NCBI GenBank assembly: GCA_035649895.1
Contig: DASRIS010000186.1
Coordinates: 1-64,000 of the forward strand
Source of the DNA: DASSUC01 sp035649895
GTDB lineage: Bacteria; Actinomycetota; Actinomycetes; Mycobacteriales; Micromonosporaceae
Reading direction: 5' to 3'
Length of the DNA stretch: 64,000 bases
Positions within the stretch are counted from its first letter, which is position 1, and each line of letters starts with the position of its first letter. The notes beneath the pieces are model-generated. The model worked only from the letters and a program-made list of their open reading frames with translations, was not told the origin of the DNA and did not search any database. Of the stretch, positions 15,452-23,489 are shown piece by piece. The translations under genes and the position numbers were made by a program.

Positions 15452-16174
15452 ATGCCACCGCCTGTCAGCTCATCCCGGGCAGCCCGGCTCGCCGCGCTCG
15501 TCGTCGCGCTCGTCGTCGGTGCCGCCTGCTTTGTCGGAGGCACCGACGGCACCGACGGCACCGACCAGGGTGCGCCGGGCGCCCCCCGGCCGGACGCGAC
15601 CGAGTTCGCCCAGGACCTGCAGGGCGCGGCCGGCAGCGCCCAGGAGTACTGGCAGGCGCAGTTCGCCTCCGCCGGCCGCCGGTTCCAGCCGATCCGGCGG
15701 ATCATCCCGTACCGCCAGGAGGGCGAGGTGGAGTGCGGCGGGACGCCGCTACCGCGCAACAACGCGGTCTACTGCTCGGCCGGCGACTTCATGGCCTACG
15801 ACGTGAACTGGGCCGCGGTGGCGTTCACCAAGCTCGGCGACGCGTTCGTCTACTACCTGCTCGGCCACGAGTACGCCCACGGCATCCAGGTGCGGCTCGG
15901 CGTGCGCTACGAGTACACCATCCAGCAGGAGCTGCAGGCCGACTGCATGGCCGGGGCCTACATCGGCGACTCGGTCCGGCAGGGCCAGCTGAAGCTGGAG
16001 GAGGGCGACCTGGAGGAGCTGCGCACCGGGCTCATCGCGGTCGGGGACGACCCGGACCAGCCCTGGTTCGCCCCTGGGGCGCACGGCACGGCCGAGGAGC
16101 GCACGGACGCGTTCTTCGCCGGGTACGAAGGCTCGCTGGCCCCGTGCAAGCTGCCCCTGACCGGGCGGCGCTGA
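15452..16174 (+). CDS. Neutral zinc metallopeptidase, predicted lipoprotein
   Basis: 240 codons from ATG 15452; an in-frame ATG at 15443 is possible. A TAGATG element ends 6 nt before 15452, which favours a leaderless start. The signal segment ARLAALVVALVVGAAC has a lipobox with Cys26. After a Gly/Asp-rich linker, the domain shows HEYAH at 139-143 (zinc-binding HExxH) and a downstream QQELQADCMAGAYIGD that supplies the third ligand, as in the YpfJ/neutral zinc metallopeptidase family. It probably works at the outer face of the membrane; the substrate is unknown. The HAD gene follows after 44 bp. Confidence 0.85.
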   Translation: MPPPVSSSRAARLAALVVALVVGAACFVGGTDGTDGTDQGAPGAPRPDATEFAQDLQGAAGSAQEYWQAQFASAGRRFQPIRRIIPYRQEGEVECGGTPLPRNNAVYCSAGDFMAYDVNWAAVAFTKLGDAFVYYLLGHEYAHGIQVRLGVRYEYTIQQELQADCMAGAYIGDSVRQGQLKLEEGDLEELRTGLIAVGDDPDQPWFAPGAHGTAEERTDAFFAGYEGSLAPCKLPLTGRR

Positions 16175-16218
16175 CCGCGCCGGGTGCGGCGGTCGCGGGT
16201 CCCGGCACACTGACCGAT

Positions 16219-16875
16219 ATGGGCCAGCTGGCGGCGGTGCTGTTTGACATGGACGGCACGCTGGTCGACAGCGAGAAGGTGTGGGACGTCGCGCTGGCCG
16301 AGCTGGCCGGGCACTACGGCGGGCGGCTCTCGGCCGCCGCCCGGGCCAGCATGGTCGGCACCAGCATGGTGGAGTCCATGACTATCCTGCACGACGACCT
16401 GGCCCAGCCGTGGCGGGACCCGGACGCCAGTACCGCCTGGCTGGAGGCGCGGGTACGGCAGCTGTTCGTCGCCGGGCTGCTGTGGCGGCCCGGCGCCCGC
16501 GAGCTGCTCGCCGAGGTGCGTGCGGCCGGCCTGCCGACCGCCCTGGTCACCGCCACCCGCCGGCACCTGGTCGAGGTGGCGCTCACCACGATCGGGGTGG
16601 CCAACTTCGACGTGGTGGTCTGCGGGGACGACGTGGGCCGGACCAAACCGCACCCGGAGCCGTACCGGACGGCGGCGGCGCTGCTCGGCGTACCCGTTGC
16701 GGAGTGCGTCGCGGTCGAGGACTCGCCGACCGGGGTGGCCAGCGCCCGCGCGGCCGGCGCGGTGGTGCTGGCGGTCCCCTGCGAGCTGGACCTGTCCGGC
16801 CTGGACGGGGTGGTGCACGTGCCGAGCCTGACCGAGGTCACCGTCGCCGACCTGCGCCGGCTGGTCTCCGGCTGA
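16219..16875 (+). CDS. HAD-superfamily phosphatase (beta-phosphoglucomutase-like)
   Basis: 218 codons from ATG 16219. Motif I is FDMDGTLVDSE with the Asp nucleophile and acid/base pair near residues 9-11; motif II is ALVTATRR; the Lys is in GRTKPHPEPY; motif IV is VEDSPTGVASARAAG. A helical cap lies between motifs I and II. This is the subgroup of small sugar-phosphate or nucleotide phosphatases and phosphoglucomutases. Substrate unknown. A CACACT element 7 nt before ATG could be a weak leaderless -10. A strong hairpin follows the stop. Confidence 0.85.
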   Translation: MGQLAAVLFDMDGTLVDSEKVWDVALAELAGHYGGRLSAAARASMVGTSMVESMTILHDDLAQPWRDPDASTAWLEARVRQLFVAGLLWRPGARELLAEVRAAGLPTALVTATRRHLVEVALTTIGVANFDVVVCGDDVGRTKPHPEPYRTAAALLGVPVAECVAVEDSPTGVASARAAGAVVLAVPCELDLSGLDGVVHVPSLTEVTVADLRRLVSG

Positions 16876-16965
16876 CCGGCCACCCCGGCTGACCCGGCCC
16901 CGCCCCGGCCGCCCGGCTGACGCGGCCGGTCCCCCTGGCGGGACGGCGCCCGGCCGGCGCGTGCA

Positions 16966-16994
16966 TGGTGGGGGTGGCATCGCCACCCCCACCA
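16966..16994. terminator. Bidirectional hairpin terminator
   Basis: TGGTGGGGGTGGC, a 3-nt loop ATC and GCCACCCCCACCA form a perfect 13-bp stem. It lies between two convergent genes (HAD phosphatase and ABC permease). There is no T-tract, as is common for actinobacterial hairpins. Confidence 0.8.
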
Positions 16995-17013
16995 CCCCCC
17001 GTTGCGCGGGCCG

Positions 17014-19566
17014 TCACTCGTAGGCGATCGCCTGCAACACGTCGACCCGGGCGGCCCGGATCGCCGGAAGCACCGCAGCGACCACACCGACAACGGCGGC
17101 CAGCGCGACATACGTACCCATCTGGGCCCAGGGAAATGCAAGTTCCGTGATCCCCTCGTCGTTCAGCGCCCGGACCACCGAGGTGCCCAGGCCCGTGCCG
17201 ACCGCCACGCCGAGCAGCGCCCCGAAGACCGAGATCACCACCGACTCGACCGTGACCATCCGCATCACCTGGCCCCGGCGCAGCCCGATCGCCCGCAGCA
17301 GGCCGAGCTCGCGGGTGCGCTCCAGCACCGACAGCGCCAGGGTGTTGACGATGCCGAGGATGGCGATCAGGATCGCCAGCGCCAGCAGAACCTGGATCAT
17401 GATGAGTATGGTGTCCAGCTGGGCCGTCTGCTGCCGGACGAACGCGGAGCGGTCGGCGGCCGACACCTCGGGGCTGTCCGCCAGCAGCGCCTCGATGTTC
17501 GGCAGCACCCCGGCCACCGTGGCTCCCGGCGCGAGCTGGATGAACGCCTGCGCCGGCTGCGGCACCCGGAAGTCGCGCGCGGCGCTCTCCGGCAGGAAGA
17601 CCCCGCTCAGCAGGTCGGACTCGGCGAAGACCCCGGCCACCGTGTACGTGCGCGCGTCGCCGCGGGACAGCTGCACAGCGAGCCGGTCACCGGCCCGGAC
17701 CTTCAGCGACGAGGCGGTCTCCGCGTCGAGGACCAGCTGGTCGTCGCCGAGCGTACCCAGGCTGCCCTGGACCGGGACGAGGCCGAAGATGTCGCGGGTC
17801 GCGGGGAGGTCGTGCACCGCGACCACGAACTGGGAGTCGCCGGCGACCACCGCCTGGTCGGCGTAGAAGGCGGACACCTTCGCCACTCCTGGTGTGGCGG
17901 CCGCGCGGCCCAGCACCTGCGCGTCGAACGTCGGCGGCAGCGGGCCGGTCTGCTCCCCGGCCACGAAGATCTCCGCCTGTACGGAGTCCCGGGCCAGCTT
18001 GTCGAAGCTCTCCGTCACCGAGGACAGGATCACGCTGACCCCGGTGACCAGGGCGATGCCGACCATCAGGGCGGCTGCGGTGATCGCGGTGCGGCGCGGG
18101 TTTCGGCCGGAGTTGAGCCGGCCCAGCTTGCCCGGCACCGACCAGGAGAACAGCCGGCCGAGCACGGAGACCACCGGGCGGGCCAGCACCGGGGTCAGCA
18201 GCGCGACGCCGACGAACGAGACGAGCACGCCGGCGAGCACTGTCCACAGTGTCGCGTCCCCGGCGTTGCCGGACAGGCCCACGCCGAGGGCTGCCCCGCC
18301 GGCGGCCAGCACGGCGGTGCCGGCCACGGTGACGCGGGTCAGCGGCCGGTCCGGGGTGGCGGCGTCGTGCATCGCGGCCACCGGGGCGACCCGTGACGCG
18401 CGTACCGCTGGCAGCAGCGCCGCGACGACGGTCACCAGCAGGCCGACGGCGAACGCCGAGACCACCGCCGCTGCCGGCACCCCGACGCCGACCAGCTCCA
18501 GCCCGCCGCCGCCGAGCCGGCCGATGGCCCACGCCAGCAGCGCGCCGACGCCGACGCCGGCGGCCAGGCCCAGCACCGAGGCGAGCAGGCCGATGACGAG
18601 TGCCTCCAGCAGCACCGAGCCGACCATCTGGCGGCGACCCGCGCCGATCGCGCGCATCAGGGCCAGCTCGCGGGTGCGCTGCGCCACGATGATCGAGAAC
18701 GTGTTGAGGATGAGGAAGACGCCGACGAACAGCGCGACCCCGGCGAAGCCGAGCAGGACGTAGTTGAAGAACTTCAGGGCCTCCTTGAACTCGGCGCTGG
18801 ACTGGGCGGCCAGCTCGGTGCCGGTCTTGACCACGTACCCCTTGCCAAGGGCGGCGGCTACCCGGTCGCGTACCTGCTCCGGGGTGACACCGTCAGCCGC
18901 GCGCACCTCCACGCTGGTGAAGACGTTGGGCTCGCCGAGCATCAGCTCCTGGGCCACTGGTGTGGCGAACGCCACGGTCTGCACCCCGCCGATCGTGTCC
19001 CGGCCCTGGCTGTAGCCGAAGATGCCGACCAGCGTGAAGGTCCGCTTGGGCTGCAGGGTCAGCACGCCGACTCGGTCGCCGACCCTGATCCCGGCCGCCT
19101 TGGCCAGCGCCGCGTTGACCGCGATCTCGTCCGGCGCGGTCGGGCCGCGCCCCTCGCGCAGCTGTACGAGCTGCGACTCACCGGTCCAGTTCAGACCGAG
19201 CCGGGGCGGCCCGAAGGAGGTGACGACCTTGCCGTTGGCGCCGATCACCCGGGCGCCGTCGGCGGATGCGACGCCGGTCGCGTCGGCGACGCCCGGCACC
19301 GACCTGACCCGCTCGACCACGTCCGCGGGCATGTTGGTGAGCACCTGCTCGCCCTCGGTCTCCGCGAGCGCCACCTTCGGCTCGCCGCTGACCTCCACGT
19401 CGGTGGCTGAGTAGACGGTGGAGAAGATGCCGTCGAAGCTGCGCCCCAGCGTGTCGGTGAGCACGAAGGCGCCGGAGACGAACATCACGCCCAGCACGAC
19501 GGCGAGGCCCGACAGGACCAGGCGCAGCTTGCGGGCGAGCAGGCTGGACAGGGTGGCGCGCAGCAT
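17014..19566 (-). CDS. MacB/FtsX-type ABC transporter permease
   Basis: 850 codons from ATG 19566, whose ATGA overlaps the ATPase stop; longer upstream frame is antisense to the ATPase and was rejected. The N-terminal membrane helix is KLRLVLSGLAVVLGVMFVSG, then a ~230-residue extracellular MacB-like domain. Two FtsX repeats follow, each with three helices (YVLLGFAGVALFVGVFLILN and ILIMIQVLLALAILIAILGI are examples) and the paired LALMRAIGAGRRQM and LGLLRAIGLRRGQVMRM loops. The double-FtsX layout is typical of long actinobacterial MacB/LolE-like exporters. Substrate unknown; the linked two-component system suggests an envelope or antibiotic stress role. Confidence 0.88.
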   Translation of the reverse strand: MLRATLSSLLARKLRLVLSGLAVVLGVMFVSGAFVLTDTLGRSFDGIFSTVYSATDVEVSGEPKVALAETEGEQVLTNMPADVVERVRSVPGVADATGVASADGARVIGANGKVVTSFGPPRLGLNWTGESQLVQLREGRGPTAPDEIAVNAALAKAAGIRVGDRVGVLTLQPKRTFTLVGIFGYSQGRDTIGGVQTVAFATPVAQELMLGEPNVFTSVEVRAADGVTPEQVRDRVAAALGKGYVVKTGTELAAQSSAEFKEALKFFNYVLLGFAGVALFVGVFLILNTFSIIVAQRTRELALMRAIGAGRRQMVGSVLLEALVIGLLASVLGLAAGVGVGALLAWAIGRLGGGGLELVGVGVPAAAVVSAFAVGLLVTVVAALLPAVRASRVAPVAAMHDAATPDRPLTRVTVAGTAVLAAGGAALGVGLSGNAGDATLWTVLAGVLVSFVGVALLTPVLARPVVSVLGRLFSWSVPGKLGRLNSGRNPRRTAITAAALMVGIALVTGVSVILSSVTESFDKLARDSVQAEIFVAGEQTGPLPPTFDAQVLGRAAATPGVAKVSAFYADQAVVAGDSQFVVAVHDLPATRDIFGLVPVQGSLGTLGDDQLVLDAETASSLKVRAGDRLAVQLSRGDARTYTVAGVFAESDLLSGVFLPESAARDFRVPQPAQAFIQLAPGATVAGVLPNIEALLADSPEVSAADRSAFVRQQTAQLDTILIMIQVLLALAILIAILGIVNTLALSVLERTRELGLLRAIGLRRGQVMRMVTVESVVISVFGALLGVAVGTGLGTSVVRALNDEGITELAFPWAQMGTYVALAAVVGVVAAVLPAIRAARVDVLQAIAYE

Positions 19567-20324
19567 CACGCCACCGCCGCCGGGTCGAGCACGTCCAGCC
19601 GCTTCATGGTGTCCAGGACCGTCTCGGCCGTGGGGTCGGCCAGCTCGGCCACCACCTGGCCGTCGGCGAGGAAGACCACCCGGTCGGCGTACGAGGCCGC
19701 GTTCGGGTCGTGGGTCACCATCACCACGGTCTGGCCGAAGTCGCGGACCGAGCGGCGCAGGAAGCCGAGCACCTCCGCCCCGGAGCGGGAGTCGAGGTTG
19801 CCGGTCGGCTCGTCGGCGAAGACCACCTGTGGCCGGGCGACCAGCGCGCGGGCACAGGCCACCCGCTGCTGCTGCCCGCCGGAGAGCTGGGCCGGGCGGT
19901 GGCCCAGCCGGTCGCGTAGGCCGACCGTGTCGATGACCAGGTCGAACCATGCCGGGTCCGGCTTGCGCCCGGCGATGGCCAGCGGCAGCAGGATGTTCTC
20001 CTTGGCGCTGAGCGTGGGCAGCAGGTTGAACTGCTGGAAGACGAAGCCGACCGCCTCGCGGCGCAGCCGGGTCAGCTTCGTGTCGCTGAGGCCGGCCAGC
20101 GGCGTGTCGCCGACGTAGACCTCGCCGCGGGTGACCGTGTCCAGGCCGGCCAGGCAGTGCATGAGCGTGGACTTGCCGGAGCCGGAGGGGCCCATGATGG
20201 CGGTGAACTGGCCGCGGGCAAGCTCGACGCTGACCCCCCGCAAGGCGGCCACCTGGGCCTCACCCGCGCCGTACACCTTCCACACGTCCACCGCGCGAGC
20301 GGCGGGCGGCGCTACCGTCGTCAC
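19566..20324 (-). CDS. MacB/LolD-type ABC transporter ATP-binding protein
   Basis: 252 codons from GTG 20324, chosen because AAGGAGG lies 6 nt upstream; the frame runs further upstream without a better site. Walker A GPSGSGKST, Q-loop FVFQQFNLLP, signature LSGGQQQRVACARAL, Walker B VVFADEPTGNLDSRSG and H-loop MVTHDPNAASYADRV are all intact. This is the mechanotransmission ABC type that drives FtsX-family permeases. It is first in a two-gene operon, and the permease start overlaps its stop. A perfect dyad lies in the 187-bp gap toward the response regulator. Confidence 0.92.
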   Translation of the reverse strand: MTTVAPPAARAVDVWKVYGAGEAQVAALRGVSVELARGQFTAIMGPSGSGKSTLMHCLAGLDTVTRGEVYVGDTPLAGLSDTKLTRLRREAVGFVFQQFNLLPTLSAKENILLPLAIAGRKPDPAWFDLVIDTVGLRDRLGHRPAQLSGGQQQRVACARALVARPQVVFADEPTGNLDSRSGAEVLGFLRRSVRDFGQTVVMVTHDPNAASYADRVVFLADGQVVAELADPTAETVLDTMKRLDVLDPAAVA

Positions 20325-20460
20325 CGAAGTCCTCCTTGTCTGGGCCGGCCGGACAGCCCCGGCCGGCGACCCCATCGTCTCCGGTGCACGCCAGCCCCGG
20401 CGTCGGCCCGCGGTCGGATCCGGCCGCCCATTCTGGGCTGGGGGAGCGCCCCTACCCGCA

Positions 20461-20478
20461 GTCAGGGTTGCCCCTGAC
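20461..20478. promoter_or_regulatory. Perfect dyad upstream of the ABC operon
   Basis: GTCAGGG and CCCTGAC are exact inverted arms around TTGC. It lies in the gap between the response regulator stop (20512) and the ABC ATPase start (20324). It is a good candidate binding site for the linked NarL-type regulator. It could also be a short attenuator hairpin. Confidence 0.5.
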
Positions 20479-20511
20479 CGGCAGCACCCGGCGGCGGATG
20501 CCGGCTCGCCC

Positions 20512-21183
20512 TCAGGCACCGGGCCGCACCAGCCCGGTCTCGTACGCCAGGACGACCGCCTGTACCCGGTCGCGCAGCCCCAGCTTGGTCAGCACGTGCC
20601 CGACGTGCGTCTTGATGGTGGTCTCGCTCACCGACAGCGCACGGGCGATCTCCGCGTTGGACAGCCCACGCGCCACCTGGGTGAGCACCTCCCGCTCCCG
20701 CTCGGTGAGCACGTCCAGGATGCGCGGGGCGGTGGCGTTCGGGTCGGGCAGGGCCCCGGCGAACTGGTCGAGCAGGCGTCTGAGGATGCGCGGGGCCACC
20801 ACCGCCTCGCCCGCGGCCACGGTGCGGATCGCGGTGACCAGGTCATCGGCTGGGACGTCCTTGGCCAGGAACCCGCTCGCCCCGGCCCGCAGCGCGCCGA
20901 CCACGTACTCGTCGAGGTCGAAGGTGGTGAGGATCAGCACCCGGACCGGCAGCCGGGCGTCCACGATCGCGCGGGTGGCCGCGACCCCGTCCATGCGCGG
21001 CATCCGGATGTCCATCAGCACCACGTCCGGCAGCAGGCGCCGGGCGAGGTCCACCGCCTCGGCCCCGTCCCCGGCCTCGCCGACCACGTCGAGGTCGTCC
21101 TCGGCGCCGAGGACCATCCGGAACCCGGTCCGCAGCAGCGGCTGGTCGTCGGCGAGCAGGATGCGTACGGGTCGATGGGTCAC
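20512..21183 (-). CDS. NarL/FixJ-family response regulator
   Basis: 223 codons from GTG 21183, 4 bp after the sensor kinase stop. The receiver domain begins VRILLADDQPLLRTGFRMVL; the phosphoacceptor is Asp58 in VVLMDIRMPRMDG, with TTFD and the Lys in FLAKDVP completing the site. The C-terminal LuxR-type helix-turn-helix is LTEREREVLTQVARGLSNAE followed by IARALSVSETTIKTHVGHVL. It is phosphorylated by the adjacent kinase and probably controls the downstream ABC transporter genes on the same strand. Length is typical. Confidence 0.93.
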   Translation of the reverse strand: MTHRPVRILLADDQPLLRTGFRMVLGAEDDLDVVGEAGDGAEAVDLARRLLPDVVLMDIRMPRMDGVAATRAIVDARLPVRVLILTTFDLDEYVVGALRAGASGFLAKDVPADDLVTAIRTVAAGEAVVAPRILRRLLDQFAGALPDPNATAPRILDVLTEREREVLTQVARGLSNAEIARALSVSETTIKTHVGHVLTKLGLRDRVQAVVLAYETGLVRPGA

Positions 21184-21187
21184 CGGC

Positions 21188-22342
21188 TCACCCGCCCGCC
21201 GCCGCGCCGTCGAGCTGGTCGGCGGGGATCGTCGCGACCACCCGGAACCCGCCGCCGGGGCGGGGGCCGGTGCGCAGCGTGCCGCCGTAGAGGGCGACCC
21301 GTTCCCGCATGCCGAGCAGCCCGTGGCCGACCTGCTCCCCATCCGGCGGGGGCCCGTGCCCGGTGTCGCACACCTCCAGCGTCAGGCGGCCGTCGGCGAC
21401 GCCGAGCCGTACCTCGGCGGCTGCCGCGCCGGCGTGCTTGAGGGTGTTGGTCAGCGCCTCCTGCACGATGCGGTAGACGGTCAGCGCCACGCCCGGGTCC
21501 AGCGGCCGGGGGTCACCCTCGATCCGCAGCGTCACCGGCAGCCCGGCCTCGCGGACCTGCTCGACCAGCGCGGCGATGGTGCCGAGCCCGGGCTGCGGAG
21601 CCAGCTCAGCCGCTGGCTCCGCCTCGGTGCGCAGCACGGAAAGCAGGCGGCGCAGCTCGCGCAGGGTGGTGCGGCCGGTCTCCTCGATCGTGGTGAGCGC
21701 CTCGTCCGCCGCGTCCGGGTCGCGGCGCAGCACCCGGCGCGCCCCGGTGGCCAGGACGCCCATCACGCTGACGTGGTGGGCGACGACGTCGTGCAGCTCC
21801 CGGGCGATGCGCCGGCGCTCCTGGGCGACTGCCTGCTCGGCGCGCGAGCGCAGGTGCTCCTCTGCCGTCCGCGCCCGTACCCGCAGCGCCGCCGCGTACG
21901 CCCGCTGGTTGCGCACGGTCCGGCCGACCAGGAAGCAGACCACCGCGAGCAGCGCGTTGAAGGTCACCAGGTAGCCCGCGGCGACGCCCGGCCAGGCACC
22001 GGCTGCGCCGGCGGCCAGCGGCGGCGCCAACATCAGCAGCGTGGCCAGCACCGCCCGGCGTGCCGGCAGCCGGGCGGCGGCGGTGTAGGTCAGCATGCCC
22101 GCGGCGCTCCAGACCAGGGCCGCCGGCAAGGACTGCGGCCACAGCTCGCGGAGGCCGGCCAGCCACAGCAGCATCCCGACCGCGTAGAGGACGAGCGCCA
22201 GCAGGGCGTCGGCGAGCAGCGGCCGGCGCCGCAGCGCCTCGGCCAGCCAGGGCCTGCCGCCTGCCGCCCGTCCGCTGCCGCCTGCCGCCCGCTGGCCGCC
22301 GGCCGCCACGGACCCGCCGCTTGCCCGCGGCTCGCCGGTCAT
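21188..22342 (-). CDS. HisKA_3-type sensor histidine kinase
   Basis: 384 codons from ATG 22342; a TACCGT element ends 6 nt upstream, consistent with leaderless transcription. A Gly/Ala-rich N-terminus is followed by about four membrane helices (residues ~45-140; e.g. LLADALLALVLYAVGMLLWL). The phosphoacceptor is His184 in RRRIARELHDVVAHHV. The ATPase domain has QEALTNTLKHAG (N box) and VGHGLLGMRERVALYGG (G box). There is no large extracellular loop, so it senses within the membrane or through its ABC partner, as in LiaS/DesK-like systems. It is co-transcribed with its regulator. Confidence 0.92.
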   Translation of the reverse strand: MTGEPRASGGSVAAGGQRAAGGSGRAAGGRPWLAEALRRRPLLADALLALVLYAVGMLLWLAGLRELWPQSLPAALVWSAAGMLTYTAAARLPARRAVLATLLMLAPPLAAGAAGAWPGVAAGYLVTFNALLAVVCFLVGRTVRNQRAYAAALRVRARTAEEHLRSRAEQAVAQERRRIARELHDVVAHHVSVMGVLATGARRVLRRDPDAADEALTTIEETGRTTLRELRRLLSVLRTEAEPAAELAPQPGLGTIAALVEQVREAGLPVTLRIEGDPRPLDPGVALTVYRIVQEALTNTLKHAGAAAAEVRLGVADGRLTLEVCDTGHGPPPDGEQVGHGLLGMRERVALYGGTLRTGPRPGGGFRVVATIPADQLDGAAAGG

Positions 22343-22348
22343 GCAGCG

Positions 22349-22354
22349 ACGGTA
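22349..22354 (-). promoter_or_regulatory. Putative leaderless -10 (TACCGT) for the sensor kinase
   Basis: TACCGT on the minus strand ends 6 nt before the ATG, which would place the transcript start at or next to the start codon. Confidence 0.4.
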
Positions 22355-22452
22355 GCCCGGACCTGGCCACCGATCCTCACCCCAGGCGGCAACCAGGCTC
22401 CACCCGGCGGTGGATGCCCTACTCATCAACAGTGCTCATCACGGCGCGCCCA

Positions 22453-23427
22453 TCAACGGCGCGGAGCCCTGACGGCCGCGGCAGGCTCAGCCAGGGCGGG
22501 CTCAGCCAGGTCCTCGGGCGCGACCGGGTCACCGGACCCGGCTGAGCGCTCGGGGAACGGCGGCGGGGTGCCGCCGAACGCGGGACAGTGCGCCTGGTGG
22601 GCGCACCAGCCGCACAGCCGGCTCGGCCGGGGACGGAAGTCGCGGGTCTGCCCCGACCGCTCGATGGCCCGCCACAACGCGAGCAGCGTGCGCTCGAACC
22701 GGAGCAGCTCATCGGCGCTTGGGACGTAGTCGCACACCTCCGCGTCCTTGAGGTAGAGCAGGCGCAGCACCCGTGGCACCACCCCGCGCACCCGCCACAG
22801 CACCAGGGCGTAGAACTTCAGCTGGAACAGGGCCTGCGCCTCGAACGCCTCGCGCGGCGCGCCGCCGGACTTGTAGTCCACGACCCGGAGCTCACCGGTC
22901 GGGGACACGTCGAGCCGGTCCACATAGCCCCGGATGACCAGCTGGCCGTCGACAGTGGTCTCGACCAGGTGCTCGCGCTGCGCCGGCTCGATGCGCCGCG
23001 GGTCCTCCACCGCGAAGTAGCCGTCCAGCAGCTCCCGGGCGGAGGTGAGCAGCTCAACCTGCTCCTCGGCCGCGAACACGGTGGCCAGCTCGGGCTCGGC
23101 CTCGGCGAGCCGGGCCCACTGCGGCTCCACCAGGTCGGCCGCGACCGGCGGGGTCCGCTGCGGGGCCGGTAGGTCGAACAGCCGCTCCAGCACCGCGTGC
23201 ACCAGCGTGCCGCGCACCTGGTCCGCCGAGGGCTGCTCGGGCAGCTTGTCGATGGTGCGGAAACGGTAGAGCAGGGGGCAGGTCTTGAAGTCTGCCGCGC
23301 GGGATGGGGAGAGCGTGGGGAGCGCGGGCGCCGGCCCGGCCTGCGTCCGCCTTGTCTCCCGGGGCAGGGCCTCCTGGGGCACGGCCTTGTGGGAAAGCTC
23401 CGTCTCCTGGGACAGCTCCACCGTCAT
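22453..23427 (-). CDS. RecB-family PD-(D/E)XK exonuclease with 4Fe-4S cysteines
   Basis: 324 codons from ATG 23427, with a TAGCCT -10 ending 6 nt upstream. The nuclease core has GTLVHAVLERLF (His76), GYVDRLD (Asp170) and VVDYKSGG (Asp184, Lys186). Cys50 (FKTCPLLYRFR) with Cys272, Cys275 and Cys281 (CGWCAHQAHC) form the Fe-S cluster pattern of the Cas4/AddB type. It is a stand-alone single-strand nuclease without a helicase domain. In M. tuberculosis a homologous gene neighbours trmI and the proteasome locus, and the same linkage is seen here. Its role in DNA repair is inferred. It is divergent from the protease gene. Confidence 0.9.
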   Translation of the reverse strand: MTVELSQETELSHKAVPQEALPRETRRTQAGPAPALPTLSPSRAADFKTCPLLYRFRTIDKLPEQPSADQVRGTLVHAVLERLFDLPAPQRTPPVAADLVEPQWARLAEAEPELATVFAAEEQVELLTSARELLDGYFAVEDPRRIEPAQREHLVETTVDGQLVIRGYVDRLDVSPTGELRVVDYKSGGAPREAFEAQALFQLKFYALVLWRVRGVVPRVLRLLYLKDAEVCDYVPSADELLRFERTLLALWRAIERSGQTRDFRPRPSRLCGWCAHQAHCPAFGGTPPPFPERSAGSGDPVAPEDLAEPALAEPAAAVRAPRR

Positions 23428-23433
23428 GCCATG

Positions 23434-23439
23434 AGGCTA
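23434..23439 (-). promoter_or_regulatory. Putative leaderless -10 (TAGCCT) for the RecB-like nuclease
   Basis: Reads TAGCCT on the minus strand, ending 6 nt before the ATG at 23427. Confidence 0.5.
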
Positions 23440-23477
23440 GGTGACGGGTACGACATCGGAGCCCGTGGCGGGGTCCG

Positions 23478-23483
23478 TAGCAT
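23478..23483 (+). promoter_or_regulatory. Putative leaderless -10 (TAGCAT) for the site-2 protease
   Basis: TAGCAT ends 6 nt before GTG 23490. The 62-bp divergent gap holds this and the opposing nuclease promoter. Confidence 0.5.
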
Positions 23484-23489
23484 CGGGGC

